Source: Chloroflexi bacterium TSY | Lineage (GTDB): Bacteria > Chloroflexota > Anaerolineae > Caldilineales > Caldilineaceae | DNA: 64,000 bases | Assembly: GCA_019217005.1 (NCBI GenBank) | Contig: JAHBNG010000007.1 | Span: forward strand, 159,150 to 223,149 | Direction of reading: 5' to 3' | Shown here: one piece after another, positions 38,614-46,315 of the stretch | How positions within the stretch are numbered: the first letter of the stretch is position 1 | How the letters are laid out: every line of letters starts with the position of its first letter | Program-made: the position numbers and the translations under genes | The notes under the pieces: generated by a model | Seen by the model: only the letters and a program-made list of their open reading frames with translations | The model's database searches: none | Told to the model about the DNA's origin: nothing

Positions 38614-39912
38614 GGCTAAACCAAAAAAATAATTATACGCGAACGAGAGAATGGAGAGGGGGAATAAGGACAAACCATTTTTCTAAACCAGGTAAACGTT
38701 GGAAGCGTTGTGCCAAACGGTCCATCTCTTTCTGAGTGAGTTTGACGCCGGTCTCATAAAGAGTGGAATTCAGGTGAACGAAGGGTTGTAGTTGGTTAAA
38801 GCGAAAAGAACGGGCAAAATTGAGAACGGTCTCAAGAGAATCGAGAAGAGAACCGTTCCAGTGTTTTTCAAGATGGCCCCAAACCCGTTCGATGGGGTTG
38901 TATTTACTGTGATAAGGAGGGTAGCAGGCGAGCTGAATAGAGAGACGATAGTGCTCAACAAACTGAGTGAGACGATACATAAACTGAGTCCGACGGGTAT
39001 GATTTTCGGGACCATTGTCCTGATTGATCACGAGGGTCTTGACGTGAGGAAAGTGTTCACGTACGCTTTCCCAAAAATCAATCAGGCAGTCGACAATAAA
39101 GTCACTCGTCACTTTCGACTGAGTCAAGTAAAGAAAGAGTTCCTTGGTTGAAGGGAGGTAAATGCCAAAAGGAGTGACTTTCTCGGTCTTCTTATCTTGA
39201 AAGTCATGATCGAGCGCTTTGACAACCACTCGACTTATCCCTTCTCTCGAGAAACGGTCAAGTAAAATCGTCGCTTTGGCATCCCAAGAGAGGCGCAGAA
39301 CCGTCTCGTCTGCATCCGCTTCTTGATTGATCTGATGAATTCTATCAAAGATCGCATCGGTCTCTGGGATCTTTTTCACTGGTTGACTTTTTTTGACCCG
39401 GTTTGAGCCATAGCCTAACTCATTGAGCTTCAAGCGGATGGCCTCTTCGCCAGGCAATTCCTCATCTGTGTATCCTTTCTGCTCGATGAGCTGGGTACGC
39501 ATTTCGGCGGCGGTTAGTCGAGTGTACAATTGGGGGGGTCGAAAGGTGGGATCGGTCTGGCTGAATTGATCGGCGATTTCAACCATATCGGCCAGTAAAG
39601 TGGGGATATGGTCTTCGGCTTTTGCGACCACGTCGGTGGCTTTGGTCGACATAACAGAAGCCGCCTTCTAGTTCTTCCAGGGCTTTGGCTATCGTCGCCC
39701 GATTCCAGCCCAACTCTCGTTCTGCTTTCGTCGGACTCCCTTCGCATATCGTTTTGACCGTTTGGGCCATGAAGTGCCTTCTTTCGTATCCACTTAACAT
39801 GGCCTTCGTCTCTTTCAAGACTTCAACCATTTCTGGCGAGATTGTCATTTTTGCTCCTTTTGGAGAGCTAGTTTAACACCTTCTCGCGTATATTTTATTT
39901 TTTGGATTGGCC
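38614..39912 (-). mobile_element. ISAzo13-type insertion sequence (1299 bp)
   Basis: Loosely inverted ends: GGCTAAACCAAAAAA at the left and the complement of GGCCAATCCAAAAAA at the right, with TATACGCGA further inside on both sides. It is flanked by TAA on both sides (38611-38613 and 39913-39915). Removing it and one TAA joins the host gene in frame. It holds one transposase gene on the minus strand. Confidence 0.9.
38633..39848 (-). pseudogene. ISAzo13-family transposase with one frameshift
   Basis: The amino part (39579-39848) and the main part (38633-39652) join near 39615 in 'RGRK' to 'AEDH', one base out of frame at an AAAA run (CGCAAAAGCC). Main features: 'QFSQTDPTFRPPQLYTRLTAAE', 'IEQKGYTDEELPGEEAIR' and the DDE-like core with NQDNGPENHTRRTQFM and YHSKYNPIERVWG, typical of ISAzo13. 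The single shift at a run could be programmed +1 frameshifting or a mutation; both halves are otherwise intact, so the IS may still be active. Confidence 0.85.
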
Positions 39913-40242
39913 TAATAGAAATAGAACCCGTTAAAGGATATAGCCTTGATCAGCATAATTTGAGTGAGGATGAGAATATAGATAGCGAAGGTGATTCTAT
40001 AAAGGGCAAAGAAGCCGTGTTGCGGATAGAACTAAATGAATCAAACTCGACATTAGATGTAGGTCTAATTCCTACGGATGTTTTTTTGCCGTTAATTCGT
40101 CATTGATGGAATCGCTATTTGATTGTAATTTTCACGGTTTACAAGAACTCTCTAATTTGGATATTTTTCATAAATCTACTGACGGAGAGGAGCATGATAT
40201 TGCTAATTTGCCATAACGAATCTTAACCTTCATACGTGTAAT

Positions 40243-40280
40243 GAAACAGCCGCACAGCTAGGCAGTTGTGCGGCTGTTTC
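40243..40280 (+). terminator. Strong hairpin terminator of the lectin-toxin gene
   Basis: GAAACAGCCGCACA (40243-40256) and TGTGCGGCTGTTTC (40267-40280) form a perfect 14-bp stem with a 10-base loop, about 140 bases past the stop. The T-richness after it is weak (TCTC). Confidence 0.7.
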
Positions 40281-40463
40281 TCTCAATAAGGCAATCGATT
40301 TACCTGCGAGAGTTTGGTTAAGCTGTGTGGCGAAGACAGACGTGTTGAATTTTAGCTTCGCCAGATTCAAGCGGCGGAGACGATGGGGTGTCTGATCTGG
40401 AGGTTTTTGTTGTTTCCAATGCCTTGCGCCTTCGAGGAGTGAAGTTGTAAAACGTGTTATGTG
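40281..40463. other. Spacer between two hairpins
   Basis: 183 bases with no supported gene; a small transcript ending at the next hairpin is possible but unsupported. Confidence 0.3.
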
Positions 40464-40503
40464 AAAATGTGCTGCGTGAACCGAATATGACGCAGCACAT
40501 TTT
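40464..40503 (+). terminator. Second strong hairpin with T-run
   Basis: AAAATGTGCTGCGT (40464-40477) and ACGCAGCACATTTT (40490-40503), a 14-bp perfect stem followed by T. It has A- and T-tracts on both sides, so it can act in both directions; on the minus strand it would end the DUF433 transcript. Confidence 0.65.
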
Positions 40504-40611
40504 TATCGCAGACAGCTCAAACTTTGCCTGATTGGAATGTCTACATTGGTAGACGAGTGACACGGAGCAAATGACCACGTAGTTCATCATATTCTTGAAT
40601 CGCCGCATCGC

Positions 40612-40941
40612 TTACGCCATTTCGTTCTCAGCAATTTGCTGTTCAATCTCTTCTTTGTATGCAAGATAGTAAGCCCAAGCATTCGCGAGATCCTCTGCAC
40701 GAAGTGTGGGATAGGCTCGGAGAATATCTGATTCGCTGCTTCCTGCTTGCTTCGCCTCCACCAGTAGCCACACAGGAATCCGTGTTCTGACGATGCATGG
40801 ATCCCCACCACACACGCCAGGTGTGCTCTCGATACCAGGAAAGGTATTTCCTATATCCTTTGCAAGCCACTGCAATGCCTGGGCTTTTTCTCCAGGTGAT
40901 AGTTCAGGGATAAACTCCCGCACTTGCTCTAAAATTGTCAT
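40612..40941 (-). CDS. DUF433-family protein (antitoxin-like)
   Basis: About 109 residues. After a short helical start comes FPGIESTPGVCGGDPCIVRTRIPVWLL, the standard DUF433 core ('I...P.V.GG.P.I.GTRIPV'), followed by 'ILRAYPTLRAEDLANAWAYY', the helical part. DUF433 proteins are often antitoxin partners of PIN-like toxins. The start ATG at 40941 was chosen because 'MTILEQ' opens the helical part and AGGA lies upstream; the frame extends 27 codons further with no support. No PIN toxin gene is next to it; the upstream 428 bases hold none. Confidence 0.85.
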   Translation of the reverse strand: MTILEQVREFIPELSPGEKAQALQWLAKDIGNTFPGIESTPGVCGGDPCIVRTRIPVWLLVEAKQAGSSESDILRAYPTLRAEDLANAWAYYLAYKEEIEQQIAENEMA

Positions 40942-41369
40942 CGGATTTTTTCTTCCTCGTTCACTGTATTGATGACGATTATATAGCCTTTCAGAAAAAG
41001 AATTTCCTGTCGTTGATGGCATTTCAGCCAGTCAGCTCTCTGGCTGACCGGCTGAGATGCTGACAAGCTTCTGTTTTGCGTGGAAAAACATTATCTGAAC
41101 ATCTATAGCAGAAAGTTTTAGCAAGTTCCAGACGATGCTTGCTCAACAGGCATGGGGAAGATCGAGGCAGTCAATAATCGATTTCGAGGCTGACGAGATA
41201 ATGGTCGCACTGGCTTTGCCATCGGGGCCAATGCCCACTGACTGGAGATCCACGACGTATCGTCTTCGCCTAAAATAGATCCGATCCGATTACGCTGCTT
41301 GTGCCAATGTCTATAGTATGTATAATAAGCAGAGTGCATTTCTCCAATTAAAACTAGGATGACAATATT
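40942..41369. other. Spacer, possible gene remnant
   Basis: A minus-strand frame around 41145-41270 reads 'VVDLQSVGIGPDGKASATII' and stops near 41142, which looks like the end of a lost protein, but no start or family can be given. The remainder is unassigned. Confidence 0.3.
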
Positions 41370-42035
41370 ATGGCATTTAATGTAAAACAGCGTGGCAAGC
41401 TCACCTATTATTATGAAGGCGACGCACCGGTTCTTTCCGCGCTGGTAACCGAAGAGCAAGCTGACGGTGATCTGAAGATCTATTTTTCTGGCCTGACTGG
41501 CGGTTATTCGGCGCAGAACGTGTTGGGATTAGATGAAGTGGTCACGATGGATCCCGTGCGAGAGATACCTCTTGTCTTTCGCTGTTGGGAGTCGTGGCTA
41601 CAGGAGGCTGGGATCTGCGATTCGATTCGTGATATCGATTTTATTGAGATCCATGCCTTTGGTTGCCAGCCCAAGGGACCAAATCCATTGCTCGACCCAA
41701 CCGGGTTTGCCGAAGAACAGCAGCGCCTCTATACGGCCTATCGAGAGGCATTTTCTGACTGGTTCAGAACCAATTGCCCAGAAAATGGAGTTCCGGCTCG
41801 CTTTACCGTCCATGTGGTGGATGTACCGGACAAAGCTGCTTCATATGAATTTTACGGAACCGCCCTTTATCAGCCACGCGTGAAGGAACCCTCGGCTGTC
41901 ACACCCGATGATCTGAATCAGCTTGTGCGAGAGGCCGTGCGTGACTTACCACGTGAAGAGTTGAAAGATCTAATCGCAGAAGTTCTGCGTGAGCCAGTTT
42001 ATGCAGGTGCAATGGCAAGTAGCGAGGAACACTAA
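41370..42035 (+). CDS. Hypothetical protein
   Basis: 221 residues; I do not recognise a family. It is soluble and lacks a signal or membrane segment. The opening 'FNVKQRGKLTYYYEGDAPVLSALV' is beta-rich; the middle ('FIEIHAFGCQPKGPNPLLDP') looks structured; the last 40 residues are acidic helices ('TPDDLNQLVREAVRDLPREE', 'LKDLIAEVLREP'). The ATG at 41370 follows AGGATG at moderate spacing. Flanked by unrelated genes; its role is unknown. Confidence 0.75.
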   Translation: MAFNVKQRGKLTYYYEGDAPVLSALVTEEQADGDLKIYFSGLTGGYSAQNVLGLDEVVTMDPVREIPLVFRCWESWLQEAGICDSIRDIDFIEIHAFGCQPKGPNPLLDPTGFAEEQQRLYTAYREAFSDWFRTNCPENGVPARFTVHVVDVPDKAASYEFYGTALYQPRVKEPSAVTPDDLNQLVREAVRDLPREELKDLIAEVLREPVYAGAMASSEEH

Positions 42036-42142
42036 ATTAGCCCATGCCTGGCTGCTTGCCCTGCTTCAGATCAGTTCCGTGATCTCTGGGGCAACCCGTT
42101 TGGAGCAGGTGCAGAGCAACGCAGCGGCAAGCGACTGGGTGC

Positions 42143-43435
42143 TTAATGAGCAGAAATTGGCAGAGGTAAATCAAGTGCTGGGTTGATCGATCGTGCCTTT
42201 TGCAGGTACTCTTTTGCGCTTTTGACATCCCCGAGGGCCTGGGCAATCGCACCAGCATGAAAATGCATAGATGCGTCTTGGGTACCTAACCTCAATGCCT
42301 CTTGACTGTAGGTCCAGGCTTCTTCGTTTATTTGATTTTGATGGAGCGCCCAAGCAAGCGTGTCTGCGGCGTAAATCGTTGGTCGGGCTGCGTAGACTGC
42401 TTTTGCTTGCGCCAGTGCAATGACAGGCTCCCCATGATCTGCATTGAAACGAGCCAGTTCTAGCCCCACATCTTGACCCGCATCCGCGTTTAGCTGCTGT
42501 ATCACCCGTACGAGATCGTATTGTTCTCGGGCCAGTTCTAGCTGTCCCGTTGTCACGTAGAGTTCACCCAAAGCGATCACAAATTCTGGCAATGGCAAGC
42601 GTTCAACAAGCTCTCGATAGCTTGCGATGGCCGCCTGATGGTTGCCTCTGGCTGTCTGAACCTGAGCAAGACCCGCCACAGCATAGGCATATTTGGTCTG
42701 ATGACGCAATGCAAACGTGTAAATCTGCTCTGCCGTATCCAGATCACCTCGGTTGAAATTGAGATGACCAAGCTGAACTTGCGCCCAGAGCCATTCTTCG
42801 GTACCGGGAACACCTGCATCAACCGCCGCCCGCATCGCTTCGATGGCGCCATCGACATCCCCATGCAATTCGCGGATATATGAGATGCGGCTATAAGAGT
42901 GAAGGTCTGGTCGCAGGTCAACCATTCGTTGTGCAGTCTGGACTGCCTCATCATAACGTCCCAACTCCACGTAGGCATCGACTAGAATGCCTACAATTTG
43001 CGCCCGAAACGGGTTGAGTGCTTGTTCGGCCCATTCGATTGCCTGGTGAAAATCATGGAGAGCAAGAGCTAGAATCCCTTGACCGATCAGAGCATCGATT
43101 TGGTGTGGATTCAGCTGAAGTGCCTTGTCGAATGCTTCTTTGGCTTGCGTATAGAGCGTTGCATCGCCAGTGATGCGTACGCGTTGTAGCAGGCCAAGGC
43201 CAAGCTGGGCGTAGGCCACTTCATCATTCGGGTTGCGTTGTAGTCTCATGCGTAGCTGTTCGATGGCCATAAGCGAAGAAGGCTCAACTGCATTGACAAA
43301 CACGACCTGCTTTGAACGTGAGTTGTGGAAAAGCGATGCACCCACAACGGTGGCGGTTAGCAACAATGCAAAGAACAATCGACGCCAGGGTCGCTTTGAT
43401 TGTGCTCGTTGGTATTGAACTGTTGATGCAGTCAT
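42143..43435 (-). CDS. TPR-repeat membrane-anchored protein
   Basis: About 430 residues. One membrane segment near residues 18-35 (LFFALLLTATVVGASLF) anchors it; the rest is outside-facing. At least seven TPR-like repeats are visible from residue ~60 on, with clear units such as 'AKEAFDKALQLNPHQIDALIGQ' (residues ~95-117) and 'AKEYLQKARSINPALD' near the end. The start at MTASTV (43435) is preferred since GGAG lies 12 bases upstream. It lies 153 bases after the DUF4331 gene on the same strand. Such TPR proteins often accompany DUF4331 proteins, probably as scaffolds; this is inference. Confidence 0.85.
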   Translation of the reverse strand: MTASTVQYQRAQSKRPWRRLFFALLLTATVVGASLFHNSRSKQVVFVNAVEPSSLMAIEQLRMRLQRNPNDEVAYAQLGLGLLQRVRITGDATLYTQAKEAFDKALQLNPHQIDALIGQGILALALHDFHQAIEWAEQALNPFRAQIVGILVDAYVELGRYDEAVQTAQRMVDLRPDLHSYSRISYIRELHGDVDGAIEAMRAAVDAGVPGTEEWLWAQVQLGHLNFNRGDLDTAEQIYTFALRHQTKYAYAVAGLAQVQTARGNHQAAIASYRELVERLPLPEFVIALGELYVTTGQLELAREQYDLVRVIQQLNADAGQDVGLELARFNADHGEPVIALAQAKAVYAARPTIYAADTLAWALHQNQINEEAWTYSQEALRLGTQDASMHFHAGAIAQALGDVKSAKEYLQKARSINPALDLPLPISAH

Positions 43436-43587
43436 GATGAAATTTGTCTCCATGATATTCAATGTAGAACAAATGACTCAGTCAGATGTCGGGGGGTGAA
43501 CAAAAAAACAGAATGACCATGAAGGAACTGAAGAGAGTGAAGGATGGTCTGCCTCTTCTTCAATTCCTTCATGGTTCGATTCGGTTC

Positions 43588-45936
43588 TTAGTCTGATAGG
43601 AGCGGAATGAAGACTGTTTCTGTTCTTTTGGCGTCTTCGGTTTCGCTCTCAATTACAGTATTGGCATTTTCCTGGTCGTCATCGTCGGGCATGAGTTCCA
43701 TATTATTGGCCATGTTCGATCCCGTCAGGATTGTGCTGCTTACTGCGCTGTTGACACCGTGACTGTTGCTGCTAGCGGTGATATTTTTTCCATTGGTGGT
43801 GTATTCCACATAGAGAGTTGTCGCACTGCCAGGCTTACCGTCGAATGACCACGCCGAACGTGTGCCAGTACCCGTAACCATAAATGAAACTGCATTGCCA
43901 CTTTGCCATCCATTGCCGCTGATGATCTCTTGCACGATGGAGGCGAGATTGGGTGTCCAGTGCATTTCGCCGATTTTGTTCCAGGCTGGAACGTCAGACC
44001 AAGTGACGCTGGCATCAGTCGATATACGATTCGAGATGTTTTGCTTCTTGTTGGCGTAGGGTGCTGCATTTTTCGCTGCCTCACCTGTGAATGTCAGTGT
44101 AGCAGGATGACTGTTTTTGCCCTCCGCAACGAACCCGATGTAGGCATTGACGATTGTGGCATCGGCCGGAACGTTGACTTTGGCAAAGCGCACACCAACT
44201 GTCTGGTTGAGTCCACTCACTTGGCCTAGCTCCAGATCACGACTGGATATTCTGACAAGTCCGTTATGAAGCTCCTCGGCATCATCCTTGCGATTCGAAA
44301 TCTGAGTGGAAATCGATTTTGTCTCTCTATCCGCTTTGACTGGATTTGTGTGAATGTGTTCCTGTCCGCTTTGAGCGAGAGTCATATAAGGGAATGTATT
44401 GCGAAAGCGCTTGTCGTTGAAATCGATCCCATCATCCAGGATGTCGATCAATGCGGGGTTGAACTGGAAGCTGACGTCGCGACCATCCAGAATTTGGTAA
44501 CCTGCACCAGCTACTGCCAATAGTTCGATTTCTACAATGTCATCGGCCAAACGTCGTCCATTCGGAAAGCCGCAAGCGTCGCCACCAAAGACACCCAATC
44601 GGCTTGGGCTTGGCGAACAGAGATCGCCTTTGATTGCCGTGTTGATGCGCAACATATCTGCCGGAACGACATTGGCTGGCTGATTGACGTTGAAGCCGGC
44701 GGGCAAGGTCACGGGACCGTTGGCGGTCTGAATTGTGAACTCATTGGCCAGCACCATACCAGTCAGGAAGATGTCGAAGATGTCGCCACGCCCAGAGCGA
44801 GGGGTGCCGATCTCAACGTCGGTCTGACAATCGTTGTTGCTGTCGGCAGGCAATGGGATGCCATATAGAGTACAGAACAGATTGCCCACTTCTGGATCTT
44901 CCACCGCACCTTGCAGAATTGGCCCAAAGGTCGGATCCAGGTAGATGGCTAAGTCTTGGGAGGGCGCCAGTGTGTTAAAGGCATCCTTGAGCGCATAGGG
45001 CACGACAACTTCGTTGGTCAAGGGCATGCCCAGGCGCGAGACCTGTACTGGATCTCCGCTATATGTATCGGTACCCAAACCAGCCAGTCCATTCAAGACA
45101 CGCATGGAAGGGCGACTTGCCGTGGCCCATACACCAAGCACTGGATCATCGCCTTGCGTCAAGCGGTCGATTGGCATTTCCATAACCAGACTGTGAACGT
45201 TGAACCCTGCGACAGAATCGACGGGAATGTTGTTGCCCAGGCTATAGCCAAGAGGTGGTTGCTGTCCACGCAAGGTGAGCAGGTCGAAGATTTGAAGATC
45301 GACCCAAAAGGCGTCATCCATTTGACCAGCAAAGAGCTTAATCTTGTCGCCCCCATCATTTTTGGTGTAGATGAACTTGTTTGAGAGTGCTTCATAGTCA
45401 GGTGTAGATTTGCTGCCGATGTTGACTGGTGGCGATAGCACATTCGAGACCAGTTCCTTTGATCCCTTTGCGCTTGTTTCGGTCACGGTGTAGCGTTGTG
45501 GGCGGCTCCAGTTTTCGCCATTCGCACCAATTGGTCCCGTGTTGTAGAGAAAGGTAGCGGGATTTGCATTTTCTGTCTTGCTCCGCAACGTATAGGTGAA
45601 GTCGGCAATTGCGTCGCCATTGTTGTCTACATGGATTTCGTAGAACACGTTATCATCCCACTCGAAGTAGTTTGGGCCACCCTCCGGTGCCTCAAAGGGA
45701 ATCCAGCTTGCCGCCAAGACAATGTTGTCTGGGTTTTCCGGTGAGATAAAGGCGTATGTGTCTGTATTATCAGCGTAGGCGTCTTTCGAGATCAGCGGTG
45801 CCTCGCGATGACTAGACGCATCAGCCTCGTCTGTTTGTACAAAGACGGCTGAGGCGGTAAGCAGCATGGGGGTCAAGGCGACGCTTAGCGCCAGACCGAT
45901 GCGCTGCCAAATAATAGAAAGTGATTTGTGATTCAT
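43588..45936 (-). CDS. Secreted DUF4331 protein with DNRLRE-like carboxyl part
   Basis: About 782 residues. The start at 45936 (MNHKSL) has TTAGGAG six bases upstream. A signal peptide covers ~1-38 and the mature part begins near 'ASSHREAPLISKD', the signature opening of DUF4331. A DUF4331 body runs to ~residue 540. Residues ~570-700 resemble the DNRLRE surface module ('VGVRFAKVNVPADATIVNAYI', 'WNKIGEMHWTPNLASIV'). The tail is TVFIPLLSD, the same F-[LI]-P-L ending as in the lectin-toxin. DUF4331 function is unknown. It should be co-transcribed with the TPR gene and once perhaps with the NicO gene. Confidence 0.92.
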   Translation of the reverse strand: MNHKSLSIIWQRIGLALSVALTPMLLTASAVFVQTDEADASSHREAPLISKDAYADNTDTYAFISPENPDNIVLAASWIPFEAPEGGPNYFEWDDNVFYEIHVDNNGDAIADFTYTLRSKTENANPATFLYNTGPIGANGENWSRPQRYTVTETSAKGSKELVSNVLSPPVNIGSKSTPDYEALSNKFIYTKNDGGDKIKLFAGQMDDAFWVDLQIFDLLTLRGQQPPLGYSLGNNIPVDSVAGFNVHSLVMEMPIDRLTQGDDPVLGVWATASRPSMRVLNGLAGLGTDTYSGDPVQVSRLGMPLTNEVVVPYALKDAFNTLAPSQDLAIYLDPTFGPILQGAVEDPEVGNLFCTLYGIPLPADSNNDCQTDVEIGTPRSGRGDIFDIFLTGMVLANEFTIQTANGPVTLPAGFNVNQPANVVPADMLRINTAIKGDLCSPSPSRLGVFGGDACGFPNGRRLADDIVEIELLAVAGAGYQILDGRDVSFQFNPALIDILDDGIDFNDKRFRNTFPYMTLAQSGQEHIHTNPVKADRETKSISTQISNRKDDAEELHNGLVRISSRDLELGQVSGLNQTVGVRFAKVNVPADATIVNAYIGFVAEGKNSHPATLTFTGEAAKNAAPYANKKQNISNRISTDASVTWSDVPAWNKIGEMHWTPNLASIVQEIISGNGWQSGNAVSFMVTGTGTRSAWSFDGKPGSATTLYVEYTTNGKNITASSNSHGVNSAVSSTILTGSNMANNMELMPDDDDQENANTVIESETEDAKRTETVFIPLLSD

Positions 45937-46129
45937 GTTATCTCCTAACTTGCTTATCAAAATGATACTGTTCATTCGTAAGGATTTTGACCAAGTGTCA
46001 AATCAAACAATTAATTATCGATCATTCTTTGTTTGTGATTCATTATTCGATACAAACTATCAATACAATTAATAATGAATACCAAATAACGAATAATGGC
46101 TCAATGGGATCTTCCGTGGTAAACTCGCA

Positions 46130-46208
46130 TTGGTTTCGATACGCTTCGCTACTCAACCGGCGCTCGTCTTGATTTTGGTCACGGACCACGGACATTCCCA
46201 AAGAGCCC
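46130..46208 (+). repeat. REP-like repeat (GGTTTCGATACGC family), copy 3
   Basis: Close to 25211-25300 over about 79 bases: GGTTTCGATACGCTTCGCTA, ACCGGCGCT, CCACGGACATTCCCAA and GAGCC. It lies about 100 bases upstream of recombinase element copy 2. Confidence 0.65.
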
Positions 46209-46299
46209 GAATAATTAATGTTTCGATCGCAATTTACATAAGCCCCACCCCCTTTCAAGGTAGATATCGCTACAACGCACTCAATGTCATGAAGTTAGT
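46209..46299. other. Spacer before recombinase element
   Basis: 91 bases without a gene. It includes an A/T-rich stretch followed by CTTTCAAGG. Part of the ~380-base gap between the DUF4331 start and the element. Confidence 0.3.
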
Positions 46300-46315
46300 G
46301 GAGGAGGCATTCTCT

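Larger units (their letters stand above)
36192..40106 (+). pseudogene. NPP1 (NLP)-type necrosis-inducing-like protein with ChW and ricin-lectin repeats, split by ISAzo13
   Basis: The frame from 36192 is broken at 38614; the true 3' part resumes after the IS and ends at 40104-40106. Joined across one TAA it encodes 870 residues. Order: export signal (~15-39); ChW-like repeats (~70-195, 'GW...CDG..AG'); NPP1 domain (~205-440) with the family's GHRHDWE heptapeptide in 'GHRHDWEHVAIW'; six ricin-type repeats (~447-727, each 'SGLCLD...NGGNIQQY.C..G.NQRW'), enough for two beta-trefoils; an SdrD_B-like domain (~738-850); and the tail TDVFLPLIRH. NLP proteins of plant pathogens damage membranes via sphingolipids. 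Here sugar binding by the lectin repeats may target the toxin. The start at 36192 follows GGAG. Current readings lack the last domain. Confidence 0.9.

Noticed and set aside
41118..41459. 113-codon minus-strand frame
   Set aside because: No domain, overlaps the start of the gene at 41370, and a different frame in the same place looks more like a gene end.
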